A stretch of 64,000 nucleotides of DNA from Primula veris. Lineage: Eukaryota > Streptophyta > Magnoliopsida > Ericales > Primulaceae. The first letter of the stretch is position 1, and every line of letters begins with the position of its first letter. A program made the position numbers and the translations under genes. The DNA is taken from assembly GCA_963682055.1 (NCBI GenBank), contig OY821746.1, positions 28,214,481 to 28,278,480 on the forward strand, given 5' to 3'. Shown here piece by piece: positions 36,401 to 49,100 of this stretch. The notes below the pieces were generated by a model, which was given only the letters and a program-made list of their open reading frames with translations, had not been told where the DNA came from and ran no database searches.

Positions 36401-37552
36401 CTTCTTATTGGACATTCTAATGAACCTATACTTTTAAATCAAATATTATAGGCCAAATAGACACAAAAAGATTGAATTAGTTTTTTTTTTTTTATGTATT
36501 TGTATTGATTATGTTGTTTTAGTGAACAATTGTGTATTTTATTAATGAGACCATTTCTTTATCACACTATTATTTTATATTCAATTCTGTCCAAATCTAC
36601 AACTTTATGGGTTGTAAACACTTGAAAACTATTCCGGACTAAAACTGTTTCCTCAGAAAACACCGGGGTAAAATGGCAATATCTGAAAACTTATGTAACC
36701 ACTTTCTTAAAAAATAAACTTAAAAGAAAACAAACATAGTACTTAATTCTGTTAAATTTACAATCAAGGTTCTCATAACTTTCTACGGTTTAAAACCCAT
36801 TACAACCGCCACAGAGCCCCATCGCTCAACTCAGCCGCCGCCTTGCTTGCCTCTGGTTCGCCGGAAAATCTCTATGATCGACGCAGAAGCAAGAACAATA
36901 GAGATAGATATAGATATAGCGACAGAGGGACAGAGATATAGCGGCAGGGGTGAAAATTTTGGCATTATTGGAAAAGTAGGAGTTATTTGGGGGTGTGTTT
37001 TTTGAAATAAGATTTGAAAAGTATGAGTTATTTGGCATTTTCTTAATAAATAACGCCTCTCCAAACGGGAGACTCTGGCCAAATAGATTAGCGGAATTAG
37101 TTTGAGTAGGGAGAATAATTCTCTTTTCTTGGAAAAAAATCCGTAACCATCGATATCTTTTACTGGTTACTTCCTAGTCATAATTATTTTATGATATGCC
37201 ATTAATCAATAACTATACATGATTGCAAATTAAACAGCTAATTAAAAAATATGAGGGGAAATTGTTATGAAGTGTGAGCAAAATTACAATAAAAGTTCTA
37301 ATCAAATTCACTAGCTTGGTTTGTAGGAATTGCGAATTTTTAAATATTGGAAGCTTATGGGCTTATTCAAATTTCGAAAATCGGACAAATAACCCGGAGT
37401 TGAATGTTTACTTAATCCAAGTCTCCAAAGTGGATGTTGAATGTAAAATGATTTTCTTCTGGCTAACCGGGACAGGAGCACATATAACACAAGTCACACA
37501 ATTAACAAAATGTAGCAGTGAAACTGTGAATCCATTTTAAAACTTCCAATGA

Positions 37553-40500
37553 TTAGGATTTTAATAACCATGGACGGAAATAGTGAGCAAGTTTTCGTGA
37601 GGCCACGACGAGGGCTAGGACGAGTTTTTCCAAAGGCATATACCTAGCCTCGGCATCGAGGAGAGTTTTGCTCACGTAATAGATAGGCCTTTGCTCCCTG
37701 TTGAGTTCCTTGATGAGGACGGCGCTGACGGCTATCTCAGACACGGCCAGGTATAAGGTAAGGACATCGCCTGGGTCCGGCTTGGTTAGAAGGGGCGGAC
37801 TTCCGAGGTAGTCCGCCAGCTCGGTGAACGCACGTCGGCATTCATCGGTCCATTTGAATTTCTTCTGAGCTTTTAAGGCCGTAAAGAACGGTTTGCATCG
37901 GTCCCCGAACCGGGCAATAAATCGGTTTAGGGCGGCGGCCATCCCGGCTAGCTTTTGTATATCCTTCCTCTTCTCAGGTGTTTTCAAATTCTTCAAGGCA
38001 GAGATCTGGGACGGGTTCGCCTCTATGCCGCGGTGGGTCACCATGAACCCTAGGAATTTGCCGGCACCTACTCCGAAGGCACATTTAGAGGCGTTCAGCT
38101 TCAGGTCATGCCTTCGTATTGTTTCGAACGCCTCTCTCAGGTCGGATAGGTGGTGCTCCTCTTGGGTGCTTTTTACCACCATGTCGTCAATATAGACTTC
38201 CATGGTTCGGCCTATGTTCTTAGCGAATATCTTGGTGACCATCCTCTGATAGGTAGCCCCGGCGTTCTTGAGCCCAAAGGGCATCACTTGGTAGCAGTAA
38301 TTTCCCCTTGGGGTGATGAAGGCAGTTTTTTCTTGGTCGGCCTCCGACATGGGTATTTGATGATAGCCGGAGCAGGCATCCAGGAAGCTCATTCTGGCGG
38401 CCCCGGCCGAAGAGTCCACTATTTGATCGATTTTGGGCAAGGGGAAAGGATCTTTGGGACAGGCTCGGTTGAGGCTCGTGTAATCGATGCACACCCTCAC
38501 CTTCCCGTTCTTTTTGGGGACCACTACGGGATTGGCGAGCCATCTGGGGTAATAAATCTCCCTGATGGCCCCGGCCAGCAGAAGCTTCTCTACTTCCTCG
38601 TTTATGGCATCGACATGCTCTGGACTGACACGGCGCCCCTTTTGCATCATGGGCTTGGCATCCGGGTTGACGTTTAATTGGTGGCAGGCGAGGTCGGAAC
38701 TGATGTCTGACATCTCGCTTGGGCACCATGCAAAATTGTCGAGGTATTGGAGAAGGAGTTCGACGAGGTCGGTGACCTCAGGTTTGGTAAGCTTTGCCCC
38801 CACCATAAAAAAGTGGTCCTCGTCATACCCCGGGATTTGGATTTTCAGCAGTCCCTCCTCCACCTTGTCTTCGGCCTCAGACCCCATCTTTTTGTTTAGT
38901 TCCCTCAGCAGCTTAGGGTCCTCTGCCTCGATGTTCATGGCACTTTGGGCCGGCACCATCTTTTTGCCGGAATACACGGCCATGGCACAGCTGCGTGAGA
39001 CTTTCTGATTTCCCGAGATGGTTTCCACACCAGAATCAGTTGGGTACTTAACCTTTTGGTGTAAGGTGGGGGAGACTCCATCTATTCCATGGAGCCACGG
39101 GCGCCCCAATATCACGTTGTAAACAGAGGGGACATTCACCACCGTGAACTCTACGCCCATAACTTTTGTACCCGTTTTCACAAGCACAGTTATGTTTCCT
39201 TTGGGCTAGACCGCCTCCGAGTTGAATCCGTACAAGGAAGGGATGTCGGTTTCCAACTGTTCCTCTTTGAGTCCCATCTTTCGAAAGAGGTCTTCAAAAA
39301 GTATATTGACCGACGCTCCTTGATCAACGAGGATCCGTCCTACTGCGCAAAGGCCTATCTGTGCCGAGATAACGAGGGCATCAGTGTGGGGCATGTCCAC
39401 CCCCACCAGGTCGAAGTCAGTGAAGCTTATATCCGGTTTGGCATCGCGCTTATACTTTTTCCGGGGGCTGGAGCTTTCTGCGAGGCAGACGCGCTGCTTC
39501 ATCGCTGCTTCCCGTGCTGAGGTCCTTTCTGCCCCATTCTGGCTAGACCTTTTCGGCCCAGAGTGAATGACATGACAGATCATCACCGGTGGAGGGAGGT
39601 CCCGCTGCCTCTCATCAACCCCTTCTCCATCTCGATCGGACTCCCTCCGTGATTTGACATATTTATCCATCAGGCCATCCCGGACCCATCCCTCGAGCCT
39701 GGCCTTCAGGCCATGGCACTCGTTGGTGTGATGGCCTCGACCCCTGTGGTATTCACATATTTTGTCGTTAGGCCCTTGGGCCGGCTCATTCCGTAGTGGG
39801 AGAGGCCAAGAGAAGAAAGGCTCGTTTTCAATCTTGTTAAGAAGGTCGACGAGAGGTAGGCGAAAGGTGGTGGAATAGGCAGTGCCCGACCCTGAGGCGG
39901 TTGGGGTTTGATGCCCCGGTCGGGGATCCTTTTTTCTTCTTTTAGGGGCCGGTTGCGGGTTTCTTCCCGTTCGTGGCCGCTCCATCCTTTCCGCTATGGG
40001 CCGGTTTCTTCGAGGGCTCGTCACGACGAACCGATCCCTTGGCTGGTCGATAAGGGCTACTGAACATGTTACCCCAGCTGACCTCATGTCCTTCTCTATG
40101 TCGATATGCTGTTTTATGAGGGACCTGAGTTGAGGAACAGAGTTGGGTGGGGTCGCAATCATCTCGTTTCGGATCCTGCTCCCGACTACCATGTTTTGCC
40201 TGAAGGCAGCTATGGCGGTGGAGTCGGGACAGTCCGCGCATTCTGCATGCTTCAGCCAAAACCGACTATCATAATTCTCGAGGGTCTCTTTGGACTGGAC
40301 CCTCACTTGGTAGAGTTGCTCCGGTTGGGCGGCTCTCTCTTTCAAGTTTATGAACCGGTGTGCGAAATCATATGCTAGGTCGTCCCAACAGTGGATGGAG
40401 TTGACGGGCAGGGACTGGAACCATTTACTAGCGAGCCTTCCCAGACTGGCCGGAAAACACCTACACATTATTTGGTCAAGGTGTCACCAATGGTTCATCT

Positions 40501-41206
40501 GGTATCGATAGTGTCGGAGATGAGCTTCCGGGTCAGAGTCCGCGTTGAAGGTCTGGAGGATAGGGGCAACAAAGTTTCGGGGGGGAGTACTGTATTCAAT
40601 TTCGTCCGAGAACGGGGTGCTACGGGTCGAGGCCACAATTTTCAGTGCTGCCTCACCGGCTGCATCGTGCCGTCCGCGGCGGCCACATCTCCGTGTCCGA
40701 GGAGACTTATCAGTTCGGGCATGACTAGATTCCGGTCGTGAGTCCCGACTGTCTTCATGCCAACGGAGCCGAGAATGTATACTTCACTCGTTATTGTGAC
40801 GAGAGTTTCCTTCGTGGGAATGCTCCGACTCCGCACCCCTAGCTGGCTCTCTGGGAGTCTCTAGGGGGGGTCGTCGGAGGGGTCCCAGCCTGGACATGAC
40901 GCTTTTAACGGGGATAGGGACTGATTTGTCTTGGCTTGCGCCCTGAACTGGCTCGGGCTCTGGCGCCATCAACGAGGCTATCAAGGCCTTCTGGGCTGCC
41001 AGAGCGATGAGCTCTTTTTGGTGGATATCGATCATCATCTCTGTTAGCTCGGCCTGCGATCGAGGTGCGGGAGCTATCGCGATCAAGGGAGCGGGCTCCC
41101 TTGTGGATGCGGTTCTAGGAGTCTCATCAAAGGAAAGCGTCCTCGGCATCCCATAGACGGGGGGAGGCCGAGACGACGGGGTGTCAAATCGGTTATTGCC
41201 AGACAT
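37553..41206 (-). pseudogene. Decayed gypsy gag-pol with three in-frame stops
   Basis: One frame runs from ATG 41206 to a stop at 37553, interrupted by TGA (40786-40784), TGA (40486-40484) and TAG (39208-39206). Landmarks in order are: a Pro-rich N terminus; a retrotransposon gag region (WFQSLPVNSI...); the zinc-binding CEYHRGRGHHTNEC; a protease-like ILVDQGASVNILF where the catalytic D-T/S-G reads D-Q-G; then reverse transcriptase with FLDACSGYHQIPM, MPFGLKNAGATYQRM and the catalytic YIDDMVV at about 38195. The start of RNase H (LTLYLAVSEIAVSAVL) follows, and the frame ends after SRKLAHYF. It is non-functional as read: three nonsense codons, an altered protease triad and a missing integrase. 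Confidence 0.92.
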
Positions 41207-41248
41207 GTTTTCTTTAAAGACGGGGAGTCGAAGCTAACGCGTGTAGGT

Positions 41249-41266
41249 TTCCCACAGACGGCGCCA
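41249..41266 (-). other. Gypsy primer-binding-site-like sequence
   Basis: Two bases inside the proposed LTR end the minus strand reads TGGCGCCGTCTGTGGGAA, the form seen at the primer-binding site of many plant gypsy elements. This fixes the internal border of the LTR. Confidence 0.7.
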
Positions 41267-41268
41267 AT

Positions 41269-41951
41269 TGGCGAGCCTGATTTTCTTCCCAAGCTCGGCT
41301 TACTCAATTCGCGTCGGCTCCAATCTTCCGAGGTATCCGGACTAGGCCAGGTTGGCTACGGTGACGAGGGGACCTTCGTGCCTGCGCAGGGAACAAACAG
41401 GGGCCCGGGGTTGGTACCAGGTTTTCCCTCTCCAACGATAAAGTCAGTATCGGTGTTAACTGAAAGTAGGAATATAATTAAGGGTAAGGGACCGGGCCGG
41501 TTACAGGTCGTTGTATCGAGTGGTACAGATAATGTTCTGGGGGTCCGGGTTGTTTAAGCTTTATCTCTCCTCTCTGTATTTGTGCGTCCACCCTAAGTGG
41601 TATCAGTGGGGGGTATTTATAGTGTGATCAGAGGTGTATTAGCCATTGGATCACTGTACTGTAAGATGTTGATCCAACGGCGTTAGGTCATTTATGACTC
41701 TGACAAGGGTACTGTCCTCTACCGGGGCCCACAGGGAGGTGACCTGTGATTGGGCCACGTCGATGAAACGCCAGGAGGGTCCCCCAGGGGGGCAGCAACA
41801 TTAATTGGGGAAGCGTACTCGACACGCTTCTTTGGGCCGGCCTTGCTTCACCCTGTTTGGTAATGAGCCGGGGTGGTGAGACATCCACTATATAGGGCCC
41901 CGGTTTGTTTGTTTCCGTGGTGATATCGGTCCGGATGAGGGGACACTGACA
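41269..41951 (-). repeat. Single 5' LTR of the gypsy element
   Basis: The proposed limits give TG...CA ends (TGTCAGTGTCC ... CTCGCCA), 683 bp. A TATA box (TATAAATA, 41621-41614) lies in the middle, and a second TATATA is near 41888-41893. The outer edge is tentative because the partner LTR is absent. Confidence 0.6.
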
Positions 41952-44900
41952 TTCCCTCGCCAGTTTCTATTCAAGGAGATACATCAGACTATCAAAGTAT
42001 TCACAAGTGTCTCTATAATGGAGCTATATACATATAAATGCGTATCTACTGAGAAAAAAAGTTGTTATATCAGTGTATATAAGCATCAATATAACAATAC
42101 ATGGCTAACACAATACCAATTTCCTGTCTACAGGTAGATTTTATATGTATAATATTTTTAATATTATTTTATTAAGCAGACAAAACTCATAATTCTATTC
42201 TATTTTCTCTCATAATATATTTTCCTCACTCATCTTAATCTTATATTAGTCCAATAATTTTCTTTCAAAATTATAAATTTATCTCAAAATAGATCTTTGT
42301 AGGCTTTAGTGAGATTGTAGATGTACTCCTCCAGGGCACAAAACAGATTGGAGACTAGGTTTCATACCTTCATCCATTGTTCTAGCTTTTTCTATATCAC
42401 CTACATACAACTGTACAAGCGCTTCGTATCGAACCAAGCCCTAATCCGTTCAACTAATATCCCCAATTCGGATTGATAAACTACTTTGACCAAATCTTTA
42501 ACTTTTCAACTGTGTTTTGTTTTTTAGTTATTTAGGAGTGAAATAAAGGAAGTTTAGAAGGAAAAAAGAAAAGGAAAGCATGGGATTTTTTTAATTACTT
42601 ATACAGGTTTTGTGTATACACTGATGTGTAAACTTCACCAATATACTTTATATTTCTCTTATGTAATTATATATCCTTATATTTATGAAGTTTTATTAGA
42701 TAGACTAATGTGAATGCTATCATGCAACATGCCTTTTGATATTTTTTATCTTTGGAACACCAAAAAGAAACATTTTGACAAGTGATTCAAAGTTTGTTTC
42801 CTCGTGTTTCAAAATGAGTAATACAATCATACAATAGGCATGGGGAAGAATCTCACCTCGGGACCCGAACCCGATTCAGCCCCGACCCGAAAGAACCTGA
42901 CAAAAATTAGTCCATACTCGGCTTTATCAGGTATTCTCTTGACCAGAAATTTTTGGAAGGCGGGATTGGATGAAGTATCAGATACATGTAGGTTTACCCG
43001 ATCCGGAGTCGGAAAATAAATAAATAAATAATGTTTTTTTTTACGGTATTTTGCATTAAGCCGAAATTTGATAGATTTTTTCTAATATCTGGAAATATGT
43101 ATTAAATCAATAAAACAAGTTAAAAATTAATTCAAGACAAACTTCATCTTATGTTTTAGACTTTTAGTAGTAGTATTTTCTAAATGAATTTAGCATATGG
43201 TCTCAAATTTGATGTATAAGAGCATTAATTGCAGGCTGTCTTGATCCCTAAATAATTGTCTCTCATAAAACGTGCAATGTACTCATAATTACCTAATCCA
43301 AGAATGACCCTTTTTAATTTCCAAAACAAAAAGGACGACGCTTTGATATCTTAGCACTCAACAAGTCAAGATATAGCTTGATTTCCATTTACCTTATACT
43401 TGTCTAATTTAGTTGGAAAATGAGTTTTGATATACTTTATTTATCAAATATCTTAGTAATACATAAAAAAGTCGAGCACAAATGAACGAGGACCAAGTTC
43501 GAAGTTTTATCATATTGTGGGTTTATTTGCTGAAATTTTGAAATAAAATCACGTATCTAATCTAGTTATGCATGAGTTAGCCAAGCTATCAAAGGGGGAC
43601 TTTCTGCATTAGTAGCCAGAATTAGCCAACAACATTGAGCTATAAAGTAAAAAATCCAAACTTAAATGCACTTTGAAAACCTGCAACCAAACAAGTCTGG
43701 AATAAAATGCATTTAAGTTGGTTGACATTTAAATAAATAATCGTATCTTTTACGTTGACATTTACCACATTGTAATTGATTATTGTTTAATTTCTAATGA
43801 TAATAATGTTGTACCAAACTCCAGGGATACCAAAGTAATTCCAAGTCCACATCAAATTTTGAATTTATTTTAAAAGGCTGGTCCGTCCTTGGATTCCCTG
43901 TCAGTCTGACAAACGGATAAAACCGTTAGGGGCAAAGTGGCAATTTATTGCATTTCAAGGGCTAAATTGTAAATGGCGCCGAAATTTTCTGATATCCCAC
44001 CACACGTTTACTCGCACCCCCAAGCATGTCACAAAGCCCAATATAAAATATACATGACCCGGAATTTATTTAATGCCATAGCTTATAATTCAAATTTCAA
44101 TAAATTTTGTCTCAAAGAGATTTTTGTGGGCTGAGATAATTTTTGGGTTAATTGCACTAATAAGAAATAATGGCTTAAAACAAGTCAAATTACAAACTGA
44201 AATAAAATGTCATATTTAATTTTTTAATCTTTTAATCGCAGATAAATGACGACATATTTCAATTTTAGTGTTTACCAACATATATTGTCATTTAGTGACA
44301 AATTTGGTCGTTTCTAATCGAAACCTTTTTTTTAGTGAATGTAAGTCGATGTATCAAACAAATAATGATTCTTATTCAGTAAATCTTACCCAAACTTATC
44401 ATAAGATGTAAAATATGCCGATCAATCTTATTTTTTAGTTGTAATAAACAATTAGGGTTTGACAGGTACTCATATCCTGACACGTCAATTCATAAGATTT
44501 TGGATGAAATTTTTGAATGAGATTTGTTCATGAAACTAACAATGCTTCAAACCATAACATTTCAGTATATCAAACTCCTTTAGCCCCAAGTAAGGTCAAA
44601 AGTTTCTTGCTAGAAACATTTCATATCAATAATATGAATACAAAAGCTGGACAGGCCAATCTTAATCAAGAATATACAGACAACACCCTGAATTGTCAAA
44701 GTCACAAGAAAATATATTGACACAATATTTAAGTATTCTTCATTTAAATGTATATTCTTTGAAAAATATGACGATATTTGAATTAAAATAAAACACAATA
44801 TATAATGTTGAGTAGAAAAATGGAACCCATCTCACCATCATGTCAAAGATTTATATAATGACAGTCTTACCGCTATACTATATTAATAAAATAATATAAT

Positions 44901-46121
44901 CAGTAATGTTGCTCATAAATTTTTGTTGGAGTTTGTTGCTCGAGGCTAAAGGCTTATTTATTATTCGACGAAACAGCTCGAAACAGCTCTAAGCACAAGG
45001 TAAGAGAAATAGAATAAGGTGACGGTGAAAACGATAAGACGTTTAGCTCTTGCACAGAAGGGGAGAAAAAATTAGGAAGAAAATAACAATAACCCAATAA
45101 ACTCTAGTTATATTTCTTTACGCACTTCCTGGTTTCCAAAGATGCATTCAATATGTATGCGTTAGAGTTCTCATTTATGAGTTGTTGGTGCTCTTATAGA
45201 TGATTGACTTACTATCGTCACATTTTCTTATTCTATCAACCGTTTTCGTCACTAATTTTCATTATGTTTTAAACGTTATCACAATTACTTCTACTTACGT
45301 GACCTTACCTGTCCATTCTCATCCACTAACTAAAAACTCCGCTTCAAAGAATGGTCGCGATACAAATAAACTCACAACATAAGAAAATAAATCAACTTGT
45401 ATTTCAAAAACTATAATCTTTTAAGCAACCATTTACATTTACATAAAATTTTAGCTTGCTTATTAATTTTCTTATAATAACCCTACATTATTTCTTTTTA
45501 TTTGTTTATTATCATTTAATAATCATAACAATATTTCAGCCAAAAAATTATGGACCCCATGATAGTTTATTACTATTATATTAATCTAGAGAATGATATA
45601 TATTTCTCATGTATAAGGTGAATTTTGTGTTTACTGAAATTTAATCAATTTATAAGTTTTTTAATGCATGCGGAAAAATTATATTTTGATATCCTCTTAA
45701 CATCCATATAAAAAAAAAATCCTTTTAAAATATCTTTACACTTGTACATCTATTTTTTTTTTCAAAAAATGGAACCACTATTCAAAGTTCAAACCCATGG
45801 GCAAATTAAGTGAGACAGGAACAAGAAGTACAGTAAAATAGAGTTTGATATAAATGACTAAAAAAAAAAAAAGTCCTGAGAATCCGGACCCAAATAGGCC
45901 CATTCTAATTCAAAAAATACGGATCCCTTCTTCCTAGGCGCTAATAAACAAAACGTAAACATAAATTTATACTTAATAAATAAATAAAATAAAACAAAAC
46001 TTACTATACGTATCTATTTTCTATCTCTATCTCTCAAAATCTCAGTCAGTCCCATATACTGACAAAACTAATCAATAATAAATAGATAGATACATAAATA
46101 TTTATTGAATATAGATATAGA
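41952..46121. other. Intergenic upstream of the TPX2-like gene
   Basis: No gene is recognised in this 4.2-kb stretch. 44160-44340 has CACTA-like subterminal wording (aatgacgacatat, agtgacaaatttggtcg) without clear ends. A site-II-like GGCCCA (reverse TGGGCC) stands at 45897-45902, about 220 bp before the TPX2-like ATG. Such motifs are common near proliferation genes, but a single short match is weak evidence. Confidence 0.45.
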
Positions 46122-49100
46122 ATGGAGGAGGGAATGGAGGTGACGTGGACGGCGGAGGAGTTTGACCCGGAATACGAGTACGACGCGGCGATGTGTTTCG
46201 ATTTTACGCGAGAGGAGACGAGGCAAGAGGCGCGTCATTCCGAGCTCTGGTTCGAATACGCCCAGTCTTATCCTCCTTCTCGTAAGTTCCTTTTTTATTT
46301 TATTTATTAAAATTTACATTTCCCTAATTAAAACCCCTTGTTTCCTGTTTAGTAATTAGCCCTTCTTTAATCGTGTGTTACATTAATATGGTTACTGTTT
46401 TTTTTTGAGTTTTATTTTTAATATCACAAATTAAATGCCTATTTTTTGTTTATTAATTGGTTATGTTTTTAATTGCTTGTTCTTTAATCGTCTGTATGGT
46501 AATATAGTTACCGTCTTTTTGTGTAGTTTTTTAAATGTCTCAAATTAAACCCCTTATTTCTGTTTATTAATTAGCTTCTGATTTTTCAACTGCTTGTTTT
46601 TTAATCGTATGTATATTATTATGAGTAGTTTTTTGATATCCCAAATTAAAGCCCTAATTTTCTGTCTACTAATTAGTTCTGCTTTTTATTGCTTGTCCTT
46701 TAATCGTATGTATAGTTATATGGTTACGGTTTTTTTGAGTAGTTTTTTTAAATATCCTAAATTTAGAGTCTTAATTTTCTGTTTATTAATTAGTTTTTAA
46801 TTTTATTTATTTATTACGTGTTCTTTAATCGTCTGAATAGTAATGTAATTACCGGGTTTTTTCGGGGGATATTAAGCTTTTTTGTGTTGTTTTTTATAAT
46901 ATACCGAATTAAGGGCCTAATTTTCTGTCTATTAATTAGCTTTTTTTTTTTGGGTCTTTAATAGTCTGTATAGTAATCTAGTTGCCTTTTTTTGGGGGAT
47001 ATTAGGTTTTGTTGAGTTTTATTTTTAATATCCCAAATTAAAGGCCTCATTTTCTGTCTATTAATTAGTTTCTGTTTTTTTATTACTTGTTCTTTAATCG
47101 TTTGTACAGTAATATAATTACCGTTTATTGCGAGGTTAGTTTATTTCTTGTTATTCTTACTTAGTGTTTAGATTAAACCCTAAATTTTATTTATAATGTC
47201 CGTTTTCTTGGTTGTTTAATCGTGTGAATATATACAGTTTTTGGGAAATTAGGGTTTTTGTTACTTTCAATGTTTCGATTAATTTTATTCTGTGTAAGGG
47301 CAGTCAATAGTGTAGGGGAGTAAGAGTCATTATTGGGACTTATTGCCAATAAATTTTTCTTTTTTCCCCACCCAACTTTGTTCACTGTGAATATTTCTAA
47401 TTTGTGGGAAATTAGGGTTTTTATCACCTTTAATAGTCGACTAGTTTGACTTTAGTTTAGGGTTCTGTTTATATTTTTAAAGGTTGTCAATATGTTTTCT
47501 TTTCCTGTTTTATTCCCTACTTAACTCTTCATCCTAACTGCTACAGTATTTCTTTAATCAATGTCTTTTTTTACTTGGTTCTTTAATCGTGTGAATACAT
47601 ACCGTTTGCGGAAATAAAGGTTTTGCTACCCATTGTTCGATTAATTTGAGTTTGGGTGACGCTTCTACAGGGAAGCAAGAATCGTCTCTTTTCTCTTAAC
47701 TGCCTTATTATGTTTTCACACTCAACTTTGGCCATTGTGAATATTTCCAATTCGTGACAAAGTAGGTTTGCTTTTTGGTGCTTATGTTTGATCAGTTTCG
47801 CTATGAATGAGGGATTTGTATGGCAACAAGTTATTTGTGGGCATTGAATTTCCCAATTCAAATTTTTTCATGGTTAAAATTTGTATATAGCAATTGTTTC
47901 ACTCTCATTGTCTCATGTTTGATTCCTTTGAGTTTAAATGAAGGGTTTATGGTGGAGAACAAAGATTATATGTGGCTGCTTGGACCTACTTGCAAATATG
48001 GTTTCATTTTTATTTTTCCCCATCGAAGTTTAGTTATTGTGAAAATTCCCAACTTGCCCGAAATTAGGGAACTGTTTTGGATGAATAATTTATAATAGAG
48101 GGAATTGTTACTGTATTAATATAGTTATTACTGTTTTCCCCATATCAAGGGGGCTATAAAATATCAAATTGGGCGAGTAGAACGAGAAGAAATCCCTAAT
48201 AATTGCTCGTGTTTCTGTAAGGAGAATTTGGAATATAGACCCATGGAAACTTTCTTTGTAATAGTTTTCTCATACTTCTGAAAAAAGGGAAATATTGTAA
48301 ATACTTTTGGTTTGATGCATAGCACCCTTTCCATTTCTATTCGAAAAGTATATTTACGTCAATCTTATTGGTTCCCTTTTAACAGCCTTTGTGAGGAGGT
48401 TAATTCTGAGAGAAGACTTATTGGAAGAGAATGCAAATTCTTCTCAAAAATCTAATGAAGCAGTAACCATATCTCTGTTTGACGATGAGGCTGAAGTCGG
48501 AATTTGTAAAGGTAGTGCTGATATGGAAACTGGTGAACAAGGTAAAATATAGCTTCTATTCTTGGCTTAGTGTTTTCTCAAGCCATTCTCTAATAATTTT
48601 TTGTTTGTACTTATAAATTAAGCTTAAGCCCAGTCTTATATTGTGAGCACAAAGCAAACCTCAAAACTGTTATTTCATATGCTTAATGATGTTTGTTTGA
48701 TTTATTTTATTTTCATTCACCCATATCAATATAAAAAAGTTAGCGACATGAGTATAAGTGTAAATAGGTAATGGGAAATATTAAGCACTATTTTCCCATC
48801 TCATTCTACAAATATAGATAAGTTTAGCACATATCCTTTTTAATAAGCAATGTCCCTTTTTTCACCACAAAGTCTTAACCATGAAATTAAAACAGGTGTG
48901 TGTTGTAAGCTAAACAAAATTTCCTTGTAAAATTACTTAATTTTCCAGAATATTTTCCGCTTAACTCGTTTCTTTTTCATGCATACCATCTGCTAGATTG
49001 TGATGCAATGAATGGTGAAATTGTAACCAAGTTTGAGAATCAACACAGACAAGGTCTGCTTTCATATTCTTTCTTCATTTTGGCTATTTTGTTTGGGGCT

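Larger units (their letters stand above)
37553..41951 (-). mobile_element. 3'-truncated Ty3/gypsy (Tat-like) LTR retrotransposon
   Basis: From right to left: a 5' LTR (41951-41269), a primer-binding-type sequence, gag, protease, and reverse transcriptase up to the first part of RNase H. The element then stops abruptly near 37560, where the similarity breaks off. The rest of RNase H, integrase and the 3' LTR are missing, so no target duplication can be sought. It is much richer in G+C than the flanking DNA. The gag zinc-finger form (CEYH...H..EC) and the RT phrases point to the Tat/Ogre branch of the non-chromodomain gypsy elements. Confidence 0.93.

Noticed and set aside
38150..40741. Plus-strand open frames of 90-175 residues across the gypsy element
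   Set aside because: They are antisense shadows of the GC-rich gag-pol frame and show no protein family features.
43915..43935. Mitosis-specific activator-like motif (CCTAACGGTT on the minus strand)
   Set aside because: It lies 2.2 kb upstream of the TPX2-like start and is a short match expected by chance.
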